A stretch of 64,000 nucleotides of DNA from Phenylobacterium haematophilum (GTDB lineage Bacteria > Pseudomonadota > Alphaproteobacteria > Caulobacterales > Caulobacteraceae), in assembly GCF_014196295.1 (NCBI RefSeq), contig NZ_JACIDK010000003.1, forward strand, positions 372,001 through 436,000. The letters run 5' to 3'. Shown here in pieces: positions 15,120-25,537 of this stretch. Every line of letters begins with the position of its first letter. Position 1 is the stretch's first letter. Position numbers and translations under genes: made by a program. The notes beneath the pieces were generated by a model that saw only the letters and a list, made by a program, of their open reading frames with translations, ran no database searches and was not told the DNA's origin.

Positions 15120-17219
15120 CTAGATCTGCCCGACGGTCTTCAGCCGCGCCTTCGGGTGGATTTCGTTCTGGCTGAGCACCGGGGTCTGGCCGCGGAATCG
15201 CTCGATGATAGAACGGACATAGGGACGGATCTGCGGGCTGGTCAGCAGAACGGCGCTGTCGCCTGCCAGAGCCGCGCGCTCGAAGCTGTCGCGGACTGCG
15301 CGGATGAAGTCCTGGAGGCGCGACGGCGCCAAGGCCAGTTGCTTTTCCTCGCCGGCGCCGATCAGGGCCTCGGCGAACGCGTTCTCCCACTCGCCCGACA
15401 TGGTGATGATCGGCAGGGCGCCGTCGTCGCCACGATAGGCGAACGACAGCTGGCGGGCCAGGCGACCGCGGACCTGTTCGACTAGCAGGGTGATCGAGGA
15501 AGTGTGCGGGGCGGCCTCGCCGATGCCTTCCAGGATCGCCGGCAGGTCGCGGATCGAGACGCGCTCGCGCAGCAGGGCCTGCAGCACCCGCTGGATGGTG
15601 GTCGCCGAGACGACGGCCGGGACGAGGTCGTCGACCAGCTTCTTCTGCTCGCCCGGCAGGTCCTTCAGCAGCTTCTGGACCTCGGCGTAGGAGAGCAGGT
15701 CCGGCATATTCTCCTTGAGGATCTCGGTCAGGTGGGTGGTCAGCACCGTGGCCGGGTCGACGATCGTGTAGCCGCGGAAGGTCGCTTCCTCGCGCAGGGA
15801 GTCGTCGATCCAGGTGGCCGGCAGGCCGAAGGCCGGCTCGCGCATGTGCTCGCCAGGCAGCTCGACCTGGCCGCCGGACGGATCCATGGCCATCAGCGAG
15901 CCGAGCCGCACTTCGCCGCCGCCGCCTTCCATTTCCTTGATGCGGATCATGTAGCCCTGCGAGGGCAGGCGCATGTTGTCGAGGATGCGCACCGCCGGCA
16001 TCACGAAGCCGAAATCCTGGGCCAGGGTACGGCGCAGGGCCTTGATCTGGTCGGTCAGGCGGCGGCCTTCGAGGTCGTTGATCAGCGGCAGCAGGCCATA
16101 GCCGAGTTCGATCTTTATCTCGTCGATCGCCAGAGCCTGGCTGATCGGTTCTTCCTGCTCCTGGGCGGCTGCGGCGGCGTCCACCGGCACCAAATCGACG
16201 GGCGGCGGGACCAGGGCGTCCTGCGAGCGCTTCCAGGCCAGGAAGCCGGCGCCGGCGGCCAGGCCCACGAACGGAATGATCGGCATGCCGGGGATGAGGG
16301 CGATGACGCCGGCCGAGGCCGAGACCATGCCAAGGCTGATCGGGTTCATGGCCAGCTGGGCGACCAGCGCCTTGTCGGCCGAGCCGTCGACGCCGGCCTT
16401 GGACACCAGGAAGCCGGCGGCGATCGAGATGATCAGAGCCGGGATCTGGCTGACCAGGCCGTCGCCGATGGTCATGATCGTGTAGGACGAGGCGGCCTGG
16501 GACAGCGGCACCTTGTGCTGCACGACCCCGATCAGGATGCCGCCGATGATGTTGATGGCGACAATGATCAGGCCGGCGACGGCGTCGCCGCGCACGAACT
16601 TGCTGGCGCCGTCCATGGCCCCGAAGAAGGTGCTTTCCTGCTCGAGTTCCTTGCGGCGCTTCTTGGCCTCAGCCTCCTCGATCAGGCCGGCCGAGAGGTC
16701 GGCGTCGATGGCCATCTGCTTGCCGGGCATCGAGTCGAGGGTGAAGCGGGCGGCGACTTCGGCGATCCGGCCCGAACCCTTGGTGATGACGACGAAGTTC
16801 ACGATCACGAGGATGATGAAGACGATCACCCCGATGACGAAGTTGCCCCCCATCATCAGCTTGCCGAAGCCTTCGATGATCTTACCCGCCCCGTGCGCGC
16901 CTTCGTGGCCGTGGCCGAGGATCAGGCGCGTCGAGGCGATGTTCAGCCCGAGGCGGAACAGGGTGGTGACCAGCAGCACGGTCGGGAAGGCCGTGAATTC
17001 CAACGGTTTCTTGATCAGAAGCGAGGTCATCAGGATCAGCACCGAGGACGTGATCGAGACGGCCAGCAGCAGATCCAGCATGAACGGCGGGATCGGCAGG
17101 ATGAGCAGAATGACGATGCCGATGACGCCCAGCGCCAGGGCGACCTCGCCCTTCATCAGCCAACCCAGCATTTCGCGGCGCGACGGACGGGCCGAGGAAG
17201 AGAGCGAGGCGTCGGTCAT
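15120..17219 (-). CDS. flhA: Flagellar export gate protein FlhA
   Basis: FlhA is the large membrane subunit of the flagellar export gate, where it forms a nonameric cytoplasmic ring that docks substrates and chaperones. The 699-residue protein has an N-terminal membrane part with about eight helices (about 25-325), starting after MLGWLMKGEVALALGVIGIVILLILPIPPF. It then has the cytoplasmic FHIPEP region with LIEEAEAKKRRKELEQESTF and a soluble C-terminal domain. Conserved segments include TLFRLGLNIASTRLIL and FTLDSMPGKQMAIDADL. It follows flbD by 20 bases on the same strand and is probably in its operon. Confidence 0.98.
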   Translation of the reverse strand: MTDASLSSSARPSRREMLGWLMKGEVALALGVIGIVILLILPIPPFMLDLLLAVSITSSVLILMTSLLIKKPLEFTAFPTVLLVTTLFRLGLNIASTRLILGHGHEGAHGAGKIIEGFGKLMMGGNFVIGVIVFIILVIVNFVVITKGSGRIAEVAARFTLDSMPGKQMAIDADLSAGLIEEAEAKKRRKELEQESTFFGAMDGASKFVRGDAVAGLIIVAINIIGGILIGVVQHKVPLSQAASSYTIMTIGDGLVSQIPALIISIAAGFLVSKAGVDGSADKALVAQLAMNPISLGMVSASAGVIALIPGMPIIPFVGLAAGAGFLAWKRSQDALVPPPVDLVPVDAAAAAQEQEEPISQALAIDEIKIELGYGLLPLINDLEGRRLTDQIKALRRTLAQDFGFVMPAVRILDNMRLPSQGYMIRIKEMEGGGGEVRLGSLMAMDPSGGQVELPGEHMREPAFGLPATWIDDSLREEATFRGYTIVDPATVLTTHLTEILKENMPDLLSYAEVQKLLKDLPGEQKKLVDDLVPAVVSATTIQRVLQALLRERVSIRDLPAILEGIGEAAPHTSSITLLVEQVRGRLARQLSFAYRGDDGALPIITMSGEWENAFAEALIGAGEEKQLALAPSRLQDFIRAVRDSFERAALAGDSAVLLTSPQIRPYVRSIIERFRGQTPVLSQNEIHPKARLKTVGQI

Positions 17220-17239
17220 GTTCTACTCGGGTTACTCGT

Positions 17240-18607
17240 TCAGGCCGCGCTGGCGCCCATCTGCGGGGCGGGCACCGGGACGCCGGCCTCGGTGTATTCC
17301 TTGAGCTTGTTGCGCAGGGTGCGGATCGAGATGCCGAGGATGTTGGCCGCGTGCGTGCGGTTGCCCAGGCAGTGCGACAAGGTGTCGATGATCAGCCGCT
17401 GCTCCATGTCGGCGACGGTCTGGCCGACGAAGGTGCGGGTCACCGCCTCGGCGGCGTCGGCGGCTGTCTGGGCGGCGCGGGCCGCGGGGTCGGGCGCGGC
17501 CAGGGGCTGACCGTCGGGCAGGCGGATGGCGCCTTCCTCGATCTCGGCGCCCGTGGCCAGCAGCACCGCGCGGTGCATGGCGTTCTCCAGCTCGCGGACG
17601 TTGCCGGGCCAGCGGTGGGCGGCCAGGCGGCGCTTGGCCTCGGCCGACAGCGGCCGCTCGGGCATGCCGTTGGCCTTGGCGTACTTGCGGATGAAGAACT
17701 CGGCCAGGGCGACGACATCTCCGGGCCGCTCGCGCAGCGGCGGCAGGCGCAGATTCACGACGTTGAGGCGGTAGAGCAGGTCTTCGCGGAACGTGCCGTC
17801 CTTGACGGCCTGGGCCAGGTCGCGGTTCGAGGTGGCGAGGATGCGGATGTCGACCTTGACCGGTTTGGCGCCGCCGACCCGGTCGATCTCGCGCTCCTGG
17901 ATGGCGCGCAGAAGCTTGGCCTGAAGGCGCGCGTCCATCTCCGAGATTTCGTCGAGCAGCAGGGTGCCGCCGTTGGCCTCCTCGAACTTGCCGATGCGGC
18001 GGGCGACGGCGCCGGTGAAGGCGCCCTTCTCGTGCCCGAACAGCTCGCTTTCCAGAAGGTTCTCGGGGATCGCCGCGCAGTTGACCGAGATGAACGGCCG
18101 GCTGGCGCGCCGCGACTTCTGGTGCACGTAGCGGGCGATGACTTCCTTACCCGAGCCGCTTTCCCCGGTGATCAGGATCGAGGCTTCGGAGGGGGCGACC
18201 TGGTCGGCCAGGCTGATCACCGACTGCATGCCCGGGTCGCGCACGACCATCGGTTTCTCGTCGTCGGAGACGGCGGCCAGGACGGCGGCGATCATCTCGG
18301 CGTCCGGCGGCAGCGGAATGAATTCCTTGGCGCCCGCACGGATCGCATCGCCGGCCTTCTGGGCGTCCGGATCAACGCCGCAGGCGACCACCGGCACGCG
18401 GATCCGCTCGCCCTCATTGGCGGCGATCAGTCCAGCGATGTCGAGGTCGTAGTCCACCAGCAGCAGGTCCGCGCCCTGGCCTGCGCGCAATGCGTGGGTG
18501 GCCGCCTCGATGGTCTCCACATGGCTGACCTTAGCGCCCGCCGTCATCGCCATCTTCACGGCGTTGGAGAGCTGTCCGTTCAGTTTTCCGACGACCAAAA
18601 GCCGCAT
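17240..18607 (-). CDS. flbD: Sigma-54-dependent flagellar regulator FlbD
   Basis: FlbD activates late (class III/IV) flagellar promoters with sigma-54 and represses fliF in Caulobacter. The N-terminal receiver-like domain (1-115) contains LLLVDYDLD but is degenerate relative to standard receivers. The AAA+ domain (about 120-360) has Walker A GESGSGKE (148-155), the sigma-54 contact motif GAFTGA (195-200) and GGTLLLDEISEM (Walker B). The C-terminal Fis-type helix-turn-helix is NRTHAANILGISIRTLRNKLKEY. It lies just upstream of flhA and downstream of fliN, the Caulobacter gene order. Confidence 0.97.
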   Translation of the reverse strand: MRLLVVGKLNGQLSNAVKMAMTAGAKVSHVETIEAATHALRAGQGADLLLVDYDLDIAGLIAANEGERIRVPVVACGVDPDAQKAGDAIRAGAKEFIPLPPDAEMIAAVLAAVSDDEKPMVVRDPGMQSVISLADQVAPSEASILITGESGSGKEVIARYVHQKSRRASRPFISVNCAAIPENLLESELFGHEKGAFTGAVARRIGKFEEANGGTLLLDEISEMDARLQAKLLRAIQEREIDRVGGAKPVKVDIRILATSNRDLAQAVKDGTFREDLLYRLNVVNLRLPPLRERPGDVVALAEFFIRKYAKANGMPERPLSAEAKRRLAAHRWPGNVRELENAMHRAVLLATGAEIEEGAIRLPDGQPLAAPDPAARAAQTAADAAEAVTRTFVGQTVADMEQRLIIDTLSHCLGNRTHAANILGISIRTLRNKLKEYTEAGVPVPAPQMGASAA

Positions 18608-18636
18608 AGCACTATCTCCTACAGACCCTCAGGCGA

Positions 18637-18975
18637 TCAGCCCTGAGTGTCGCCGTCCTTGATGATTTCGGTCATGGTCACGCCCAGGCGGTCGTCGACG
18701 ATGACGACCTCACCGCGGGCGACCAGCCGGTTGTTCACGTAGATGTCGATGGCCTCGCCGACCTTGCGGTCCAGGTCGAGCACGCTGCCCGACTGCAGCT
18801 GCAGCAGCTGGGCCACCGACATGGTGGCGCGGCCGAGCACCGCCGAGATCGAGACCGGCACGTCGAAGACCGGCGCCAGATCGCTGGCGGTCTTGTCCTC
18901 GATCTCCATGCCCATATCGGCCATGGGCATGTCGGAGGGACCGAATTCATCGAGTTTGAGGTCGTTGTCGGACAT
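18637..18975 (-). CDS. fliN: Flagellar switch protein FliN
   Basis: FliN forms the lower part of the C-ring and helps switch motor direction and dock export complexes. The 112-residue protein has an acidic N-terminal tail and a C-terminal SpoA domain (about 35-108) with VFDVPVSISAVLGRATMSVAQLLQLQSGSVLDLDRKVGEA and VNNRLVARGEVVIVDDRLGVTMTEI, all highly typical. It starts five bases after flbE ends. Confidence 0.97.
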   Translation of the reverse strand: MSDNDLKLDEFGPSDMPMADMGMEIEDKTASDLAPVFDVPVSISAVLGRATMSVAQLLQLQSGSVLDLDRKVGEAIDIYVNNRLVARGEVVIVDDRLGVTMTEIIKDGDTQG

Positions 18976-18980
18976 GGCGG

Positions 18981-19631
18981 TCAGCTTTCGCTTCCGGGAA
19001 TGAGGGGTTCGGCGTGCAGCCCTTCGGCGGCCAGCGCCGCTTCCAGAGCAGCGGCCACGCGGGCGGCCGCGGCGGCGGGGTCGAAGGCGGCTGCTCCGTC
19101 GCCGAAGTCGAGGGTGAAGGCCGCGGGTCCGACGCCAGAAGCGGCGCGGACCTGAATGGCGCCAGGGTAGCCGATCGCCTGGGCGGTCTGCTCCAGAGCC
19201 GCCTGGGCGCCTTCGGCAAGGTCGGCGCCCACGCTGACGATCAGGCGCGGCGAGGCTTCGATCTCGCGGGCGAGGTTCTCGAGCGCGGCCTGGATCGGCG
19301 CTTCCGGGAACTTGGCGAGGGCGGCGTCGGCAATGGCGCGGGCGCAGGCCAGGGCCAGTTCGGCCGAACCGACGCGATGTTCGTGGGCGACGCCGGCCAG
19401 CCGGGGGAGAGCTTGGCCGACGCTGGCGGCGATCTGCGACAGGGCCTGGGCCTGGAGCGCGGCCATCGATCCCAGGGCCTGGCGCTCGCCCTCGGCGAAG
19501 GCCTGGGCACGCAGAGCCTCGACCTCTTCGGCCGGGAACAGGCGCTTGGGCCGCTGAGCGGCGTAGGCGACGTCGCCGGCGTTGTCGAACACCGTGTCGA
19601 AACTGAACTTCTGGTGGGGCGTGCTGGTCAT
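18981..19631 (-). CDS. flbE: FliH-like export ATPase regulator FlbE
   Basis: The 216-residue protein sits between fliG and fliN, exactly where Caulobacter has flbE/fliH. FliH-type proteins hold the FliI ATPase inactive and deliver it to the export gate. The sequence is Ala-rich and helical: residues 33-60 have [21 protein letters not shown], the FliH hallmark, and the C-terminal part ends with a [10 protein letters not shown] beta segment. Its ATG overlaps the fliG stop by one base (TGATG), so translation is coupled. Conservation is low, so the name rests largely on position. Confidence 0.9.
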   Translation of the reverse strand: MTSTPHQKFSFDTVFDNAGDVAYAAQRPKRLFPAEEVEALRAQAFAEGERQALGSMAALQAQALSQIAASVGQALPRLAGVAHEHRVGSAELALACARAIADAALAKFPEAPIQAALENLAREIEASPRLIVSVGADLAEGAQAALEQTAQAIGYPGAIQVRAASGVGPAAFTLDFGDGAAAFDPAAAAARVAAALEAALAAEGLHAEPLIPGSES

Positions 19632-20656
19632 CAGTAGATCAGCTCGTCGTCGCCGCCGGCGCCCGCCAGCATGATCTCACCCTTGGCGGCGAGGTCCTTG
19701 GCGACCTGGACCATGGCCATCTGGGCCTGGTCGACGTCCTTCAAACGCACGGGACCCATGCTCTCCATGTCTTCGCGCATGATCTTGGCGGCGCGCTCGG
19801 ACATGTTGGAGAAGAACATCTCGCGCAGACTGTCGGAGGCGCCCTTGAGAGCCAGGCCCAGCTGGTCCTTCTCGACGTTGCGCAGCAGGGTCTGGACGCC
19901 GCCCGGGTCGAGTTTGGACAGGTCTTCGAACACGAACATCAGCGCCCGGATGCGTTCGGCGCTCTCTCGGTTACGTTCCTCCAGGGCGGCGATGAAGCGC
20001 GCCTCGGTCTGGCGGTCGAAGGCGTTGAAGATGTCGGCCATCATCTCGTGGCTGTCGCGCTTGGACGTACGCGCCAGGTTCGACATGAACTCGGTACGCA
20101 GGGTCTGCTCGATCTTGTCGAGAATCTCGCGCTGCACCGGCTCCATGCGCAGCATCCGGGTGACGCACTCGAGCGCGAAGTCTTCCGGCAGAGCCGCCAG
20201 CACGCGGGCGGCGTGGTCCGACTTCACCTTCGACAGCACGACGGCGACGGTCTGGGGGTATTCGTTCTTGAGGTAGTTGGCGAGCACGGCCTCATTCACG
20301 TTGCCCAGCTTGTCCCACATGGTCCGGCCAGCCGGACCGCGGATTTCCTCCATGAGGGAGTCGACCTTGTCGGGCGGCAGGAAGGCCTGCAGCAGGCGCT
20401 GAGTCTGCTCGAACGAGCCCATGATCGCGCCGGCGCCGGACATGCCGGAGATGAAGTCGACCAGCAGCTGCTCGACGGCGCTGGAGGAGACCGTGCCGAG
20501 GCCCGCCATCGCCTGGGAGATCTCCTTGATCTCCTCTTCGTCCAGGTGCTCCCAGATGGTCTTGTGCTCTTCGCCCAGCGCGAGCAGCACAACCGCGGCA
20601 CGCTCAGGCCCGCTGAGCTTGGATGCGTCGTTGATGGACTTCACGCGGCTGCTCAT
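19631..20656 (-). CDS. fliG: Flagellar motor switch protein FliG
   Basis: FliG joins the MS ring to the C ring and interacts with the stator to make torque. The 341-residue protein has the N-terminal FliF-binding domain ([29 protein letters not shown]), the middle domain with the EHPQ-type motif as [13 protein letters not shown], and the C-terminal torque domain with [27 protein letters not shown]. It overlaps fliF by four bases (ATGA), so the two are coupled. Confidence 0.98.
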   Translation of the reverse strand: MSSRVKSINDASKLSGPERAAVVLLALGEEHKTIWEHLDEEEIKEISQAMAGLGTVSSSAVEQLLVDFISGMSGAGAIMGSFEQTQRLLQAFLPPDKVDSLMEEIRGPAGRTMWDKLGNVNEAVLANYLKNEYPQTVAVVLSKVKSDHAARVLAALPEDFALECVTRMLRMEPVQREILDKIEQTLRTEFMSNLARTSKRDSHEMMADIFNAFDRQTEARFIAALEERNRESAERIRALMFVFEDLSKLDPGGVQTLLRNVEKDQLGLALKGASDSLREMFFSNMSERAAKIMREDMESMGPVRLKDVDQAQMAMVQVAKDLAAKGEIMLAGAGGDDELIY

Positions 20657-22299
20657 GTCGTCTCGTGGAGCCAGCTACGCAGCAGCGAAACGGACTCTTC
20701 GGGGTGTGTCTCGACGAACTCCGAGACGCGCTTCACCGAGGAGGCTTTCACCTGGCCCTCGATGCGGGCGATGTCGATGCGCTGTTCGAGCTCGTTGCCA
20801 GGGCCGGGCAGGGCCAGCGGCTGGCCGGTGGCTGGATCGACCTGGATCTGAATCGGCTGGCCGTCGGCGGTGGTCACCAGCCGGGTGACCGGCGGCCCGC
20901 CGGCCAGGGCGGGCATGCCCCCGGCGCCCGACGTGGGCTTCAGCAGCGGACGGACCACGAAGAAGATCAGCAGCACCGCGACGAGGCCGAGAATGGCGAT
21001 CTCGACGGCGCGCATGATGTCGTTCTTGTCGAAGCCCATCAGCGGATTGGCGGCCTCGACGCCGCCCTCGGCGTCGGCCGTGGGGAAGCGGACATTGACG
21101 ACGGTGACCTGGTCGCCGCGGTCGGCGTTGAAGCCCACGGCGGTGCGGACCAGCTGCTCGATGCGCTGCATCTCCTCGGCCGTGCGCGGCGTGTACGCGC
21201 CGGGCTTGCCATCCTGGCCGGGGGCGGTGGCGCCGTCGACGGCGACGGCGACCGACAGGCGCTTCATATCGCCCGGTTCCTGCACCTCGGTACGGACGGT
21301 CTTGGAGATTTCGTAGTTAGTGGTCGATTCCGTGCGGCCGCTGGCCGACTGGTTCATGGACTCGCCGTTGGCGCCGACGCCGCCAGGAATGTTGGCGCTG
21401 GCCGAGACCGCGCCGTTCGCGTCGGGCTGGTTTTCGCGCGAGTTCTCTTCGTTGGTCGTCTCGGAGCGGACGACCTGACCGTCGGGGTCGAAGGTCTCCT
21501 GCTGGACGGTCACCCGCGCCAGGTTGAGGTCGGCGGTGACGTTGACGCGCGCCTTGCCCGGGCCGACGACGCCCTCGACCAGCTTGGTGACGGTCTTGGC
21601 GATGCGCTGCTCGACCTCGCTGCGGCGGCCGTCCGCGGCCTGGGCGCCGAAGCCGTCTTCGCCCGTCGACAGGGTCTTGGCGTGCTGGTCGACGACGGTG
21701 ACGCGGCCCGGCTTCAGGTTCGGCACCGCGCTGGAGACCAGGTTCTGAATCGCCTGGACCTGATCCGAGGACGGGGCGCGGCCCCCGACGCCGATGGTGA
21801 CCGCGGCGGAGGGCTGCTCGGCCTCTTCCTCGAACAGTTGGCGCTTGGGCAGCACCAGGTGGACTCGCGCCGAGGTCACGCCGTCGAGGCCCTGGATCGT
21901 GCGGGCCAGCTCTCCTTCCAGGGCGCGCTGGCGGTTCAGCTGCTGGACGAAGTCGGTTTGGCCGAGAGCGTTGGCCTCGTCGAAGATTTCGTAGCCGACC
22001 GAGCCGGAGGTCGGCAGGCCCTTGGACGACAGCATCAGGCGCGTGGAGGCGACCTTGTCGCGCGGCACCATGATGGTCGAGCCATCGCCCTTGACCTCGT
22101 ATTTCACGCCGGCCTGATCGAGGGCGGTGGTGATCGATCCGGCTTCCTTGAGGTCGAGGTTCGAATAGAGCAGGGCCTTGGGCTCGCCCAGGTTCATGGT
22201 GAGCGCGACGAGCGCGGCGGCGACGCCGATCCCGATCCCGAGGACGGCCGCCAGCCTTCCGATTCCGAACCTCTGCAGGGCGGCGACGAAGTTGTTCAA
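20653..22299 (-). CDS. fliF: Flagellar MS-ring protein FliF
   Basis: FliF builds the membrane-supramembrane ring, the first structure of flagellar assembly. The 548-residue protein has two membrane helices, at about 18-37 and 425-447. Between them lie the ring-building motifs ([66 protein letters not shown]). The C-terminal cytoplasmic tail ends [19 protein letters not shown] and binds FliG. It is the first gene of the operon, with a candidate CtrA/GANTC region upstream. Confidence 0.98.
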   Translation of the reverse strand: MNNFVAALQRFGIGRLAAVLGIGIGVAAALVALTMNLGEPKALLYSNLDLKEAGSITTALDQAGVKYEVKGDGSTIMVPRDKVASTRLMLSSKGLPTSGSVGYEIFDEANALGQTDFVQQLNRQRALEGELARTIQGLDGVTSARVHLVLPKRQLFEEEAEQPSAAVTIGVGGRAPSSDQVQAIQNLVSSAVPNLKPGRVTVVDQHAKTLSTGEDGFGAQAADGRRSEVEQRIAKTVTKLVEGVVGPGKARVNVTADLNLARVTVQQETFDPDGQVVRSETTNEENSRENQPDANGAVSASANIPGGVGANGESMNQSASGRTESTTNYEISKTVRTEVQEPGDMKRLSVAVAVDGATAPGQDGKPGAYTPRTAEEMQRIEQLVRTAVGFNADRGDQVTVVNVRFPTADAEGGVEAANPLMGFDKNDIMRAVEIAILGLVAVLLIFFVVRPLLKPTSGAGGMPALAGGPPVTRLVTTADGQPIQIQVDPATGQPLALPGPGNELEQRIDIARIEGQVKASSVKRVSEFVETHPEESVSLLRSWLHETT

Positions 22300-22394
22300 C
22301 GCGGGCGTCCTTCCCAGGGTACGCGGGACGGACGCTCACTCGCCCGCCGCTAGGCAGGATTTACCCAGTGCTTGGTAAACGACGCGTTTAGATT

Positions 22395-22430
22395 TGGGGC
22401 GTTAACGCCTCAATTCGTGGAAGAATCTTG
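22395..22430 (-). promoter_or_regulatory. Candidate fliF operon promoter region
   Basis: About 100-130 bases before the fliF start lie GTTAAC (22401-22406), a CtrA half-site, and a GANTC motif (GAATC at 22423-22427). The surroundings are clearly more AT-rich than the genes. Caulobacter fliF is a class II gene activated by CtrA and repressed by FlbD, so these elements are plausible control sites. I see no full TTAA-N7-TTAA box. Confidence 0.5.
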
Positions 22431-22450
22431 TTCTCTATGGTTGAGAAAAA

Positions 22451-24643
22451 TCAACCACTCCAAGGGGTAAGGGCGCCCCAGAGGCCAAGCATCACCGTGA
22501 AGGCGCCATAGAGCAGGGCGGTAAAGGTAAACGCCGCCTTGCGTGTGGCCGTCCACGAATCAACCCGACGACCGCCGCGCCAGATGGCCGGCACCAGGAT
22601 CAGCCCGCCCAGAGTCAGGGCCGCAGCGACCAGAACGCAGGCCGAGGCGATGATCAGCGTGGCGCCCGGCCAGGCGTACATGACGTTGGCTATGTCGGCG
22701 GCGTTCGCCGCCCAGGCGCCGAAGAGCGCCAGGGCCGTGAGCCACAGCACCGCCTGGGTCGTCTGCAGCAGACCGGCCTGGCGCTGAATCGCGCTCTCGC
22801 GGAAGTCACGCCGGTTGCGCAGGAACAGCCCGCCGAACGTGGCCAGCGCCGCCAGCCCGACCAGGATCGCCACGCCGGCCAGGACCTCCGGGCGCTTCCA
22901 GAAGCCGGTGCGCTCGAAAGTCTGATCGCCGAAGGCGCTCTGGAAGCTATGGGCGCGGCCGCCGTCGATGGCGAATGCCAGATGATCGGCGCCGGTCGTG
23001 GAGATGAAGCGGCCTTTCGACAGGTCGCCCTGCGGCACGAAGCTCCTGGTCTTGCCGTTCGCCGTGACCAGCAGATAACCGTCCGGGGTCACCGCGACCG
23101 AAGCTCCGCCGATCATCAGCCCGACCATGCCTTCCAGGCCGCGATAGGCGCGGCGGGTGCCGACATAGTGGCCGGCGAAGTCGCCGCCGCGCTCGACCAG
23201 TGCGCGCGAACCCTTGCGGGGGAATGTCTCGGGCGCGACGTAGAACTGCTGCACGATGTCGCCGGCCAGTCCCATGGCCAGATCGCCGCCGGTCTCGGTG
23301 TTTGTGCTGATGAACACGCCAAGGTTCAGGTCGGGGATCACCACCATGTTCGACAGGAACGACAGGGTGCCGCCGGCGTGGCCGAAGCCGGTTCGGCCGC
23401 CGGGCAGGTTGTACTCGATGAAGCCGTGCCGCCAGCCGTTGATTCCGGGCGAGGTCTTGCGGATCGGGGTGTTGAATGCGCGGGCCGCCCCGGGGCCGTA
23501 GATGACCGCGCCGTCCAACGTGCCGCCGTTCAGGAGCAGTTGCATGTAGCGCGCCATATCGGCGGCCGTGGACGAGGCCGAGCCGGCCGGCGCGACCTGG
23601 CTGATATACTCGAACGGCCGGGCGACGTAGCCGCCGGGCGTCCAGCGGTAGCCTTCGGAGATGTTGTCCCCCAGGCGCTTAGGGATCGCGCCGGGAATGC
23701 CGGCCTTGGGCGGATGCGGCTCGCGGAAGCTGGTGCTGTTCATGCGCGCCGGCAGGAAGATGCGCTCCTCGATCAGCCGCTCGAACGGCTTGCCGGCGAC
23801 ATAGGACACCGCCTGACCAGCCAGGGCTGCGCCATAGTTGGAATAGGCCGAGGCCGAGCCGGGCTCGCGCACACGGCGCGGCCGCTCCTGGCGCAGGTAG
23901 TCGGCCATCGGGCGCACGCGGCCGAAGTTGCGCTCGAACAGATGGCCGAGCGCGCGGTCCTCGAAGCCGGGCGAATGGTCCATGAGGTTGATCACCCGGA
24001 CCGGCGTGCGGAAGCCCTGGTCGCGGATCTGCAGTCGCTCGGGCAGGTAGAGATTGACCGGGGCGTCCTGGCGGATGCGGCCAGCCTCGATCTCGTTCAT
24101 CAGCGCGATCCAGGTGAAGGTCTTGGAGATCGAGCCGATGCGGAACAGCGTCTGGTCGGGGTCGACCTTGCGGGCCGGCGACAGGGCGGCCAGACCGTAG
24201 CCCTTCTTCAGTACGACCTGACCGTTCTGGACGACCGAGACGGTGACGCCGGCGATGTGGTCCCGGTCCATGGCGCTGCGCACCACGCCGTCGACATAGG
24301 GTTCGAGCTCAGCGGCGGGGATCGTCTCGCCCGGCGACAGGCGCGCGCCGGAGGGGGCCGTGGGCAGGGCGGGCGCAGCGGTCAACGGTACGCTGGGCGC
24401 AGCGCTTGCGGTCGCCGCCGCCGGAGCAGCTACGGCCGCTGGGGCCGCCGCCGGGCGTGGGCGCTGCTGGCGCTGAAGGCTGGTGTAGGGGATCGGCCCG
24501 CGCGGATTCACTGCTGCGGGCGCCGCGGCCGGCGCCGGGTTGGCGGGCGAGGCGGGGGCAGGCTGGGCCGTGTCCTGGGCGGTCGCCGCCGTGGATGCGC
24601 AGGCGAATGCGGCGGCGAAGACAGCCTTGAAGATCAAACGCAT
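22451..24643 (-). CDS. Beta-lactamase-fold serine hydrolase with C-terminal membrane domain
   Basis: A 730-residue secreted protein of the class C beta-lactamase / penicillin-binding family (Pfam Beta-lactamase). A signal peptide (about 1-22) is followed by an Ala/Pro-rich linker (to about 100). The catalytic domain has SISK (Ser171-x-x-Lys174), YSNYG and HAGGTL (the KTG equivalent). After about residue 590 there are four or so membrane helices. Such proteins act as esterases, D-amino peptidases or peptidoglycan hydrolases; no antibiotic resistance should be assumed. It has no obvious operon partner. Confidence 0.9.
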   Translation of the reverse strand: MRLIFKAVFAAAFACASTAATAQDTAQPAPASPANPAPAAAPAAVNPRGPIPYTSLQRQQRPRPAAAPAAVAAPAAATASAAPSVPLTAAPALPTAPSGARLSPGETIPAAELEPYVDGVVRSAMDRDHIAGVTVSVVQNGQVVLKKGYGLAALSPARKVDPDQTLFRIGSISKTFTWIALMNEIEAGRIRQDAPVNLYLPERLQIRDQGFRTPVRVINLMDHSPGFEDRALGHLFERNFGRVRPMADYLRQERPRRVREPGSASAYSNYGAALAGQAVSYVAGKPFERLIEERIFLPARMNSTSFREPHPPKAGIPGAIPKRLGDNISEGYRWTPGGYVARPFEYISQVAPAGSASSTAADMARYMQLLLNGGTLDGAVIYGPGAARAFNTPIRKTSPGINGWRHGFIEYNLPGGRTGFGHAGGTLSFLSNMVVIPDLNLGVFISTNTETGGDLAMGLAGDIVQQFYVAPETFPRKGSRALVERGGDFAGHYVGTRRAYRGLEGMVGLMIGGASVAVTPDGYLLVTANGKTRSFVPQGDLSKGRFISTTGADHLAFAIDGGRAHSFQSAFGDQTFERTGFWKRPEVLAGVAILVGLAALATFGGLFLRNRRDFRESAIQRQAGLLQTTQAVLWLTALALFGAWAANAADIANVMYAWPGATLIIASACVLVAAALTLGGLILVPAIWRGGRRVDSWTATRKAAFTFTALLYGAFTVMLGLWGALTPWSG

Positions 24644-24753
24644 GGATGATTACCCGCTGGCCCCTGTTGCCCCACGATTCCTCTTGTAGGGCGCCGCACG
24701 CGCGGGGCGCTAGAGCGGTTGCGGCCTGCGACGTTCAGGCCGTGGATCAGTGT

Positions 24754-25536
24754 TCACTCGCCGCCCGGCGGACCGGTCGGAAAGGCGTAGAGCGGCAGCA
24801 TCGGGCGCAGTTCGCCCCCGATCCAAATCTGCGGCTCGGAGGGCGGCTTCATGCCCTCGGCGATCTCGCGCAGGGCCACGCAACTCTTCACGGCGCTCGC
24901 CAGGGCGGCGAAGTCGCGGGCCGAGGGGCTCGATTTCAGGAGGCAGTCGTCGAAGTACGGATAGACGTTGTCTTCGCCGCAGCCGAACGAAGTGCGGTCG
25001 GGCCGCGCGGCGGTCAGGATCATGCGGTTGGGATGGGCCAGCGGCCGCACGAAAACGCCCGAGAAGCAGGCCGACATGATCACCACGGTTGGGCGGCTTT
25101 GGCAGGTGGAGTCGAGGATCCGTCCCAGCAGCCCGGGGGTGAGGATCTGCTGGTCCACGACCACCCCCTGCGGCGCGCCGTGCGAGGTGAAATAGACCAG
25201 GCAGCCGGACTTCGCCTTGGCAGACAGGTCGTTCAGCGAGCGGTAGATCGCCAGGGTGTCCGTCTTCAGCGGCTTGTCCTTGTAGCGCTCGGGACGGACC
25301 GAGAACTGAACGATATTCTCGCGCGAGAATCCGAGCCGCTGCAGTTCCCTGGAGACGTCGCGGCGGGCGTTGTCGAAGGCCTCAGTCGGGCCGCCGCCCG
25401 CGCCGTGGAAGTCGCCGGCGATGACCACTGCCGCCCAGTCGCCGAACGGTCCGGCCTGCGCTGACGCTACGGAAGGCGCGAGCATGGCTAAGGCCCAGAT
25501 GAAAAACGCGCCGACGATGTCAGCGCGTTTAAACAT
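24754..25536 (-). CDS. Secreted C13-family (legumain/caspase-like) cysteine peptidase
   Basis: The 260-residue protein has a signal peptide (about 1-26) and the core of a clan CD cysteine peptidase: VVIAGDF, then catalytic His119 in YFTSHGAPQG and catalytic Cys157 in IMSACFSG. The C13 family includes legumain and the GPI transamidase subunit GPI8. Bacterial members are common in alphaproteobacteria, but their roles are poorly known. The start lies one base from the stop of the thioesterase gene, so both are probably in one transcript, downstream of sspB and possibly ssrA. Confidence 0.88.
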   Translation of the reverse strand: MFKRADIVGAFFIWALAMLAPSVASAQAGPFGDWAAVVIAGDFHGAGGGPTEAFDNARRDVSRELQRLGFSRENIVQFSVRPERYKDKPLKTDTLAIYRSLNDLSAKAKSGCLVYFTSHGAPQGVVVDQQILTPGLLGRILDSTCQSRPTVVIMSACFSGVFVRPLAHPNRMILTAARPDRTSFGCGEDNVYPYFDDCLLKSSPSARDFAALASAVKSCVALREIAEGMKPPSEPQIWIGGELRPMLPLYAFPTGPPGGE

Positions 25537-25537
25537 G

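Noticed and set aside
15504..17510. 668-residue plus-strand open frame opposite flhA and part of flbD
   Set aside because: Composition is that of an antisense shadow (His, Asp, Gln and Arg rich) and it covers two well-conserved flagellar genes.
20665..22353. 562-residue plus-strand open frame opposite fliF
   Set aside because: It is the antisense shadow of fliF, with no recognisable motif or start signal.
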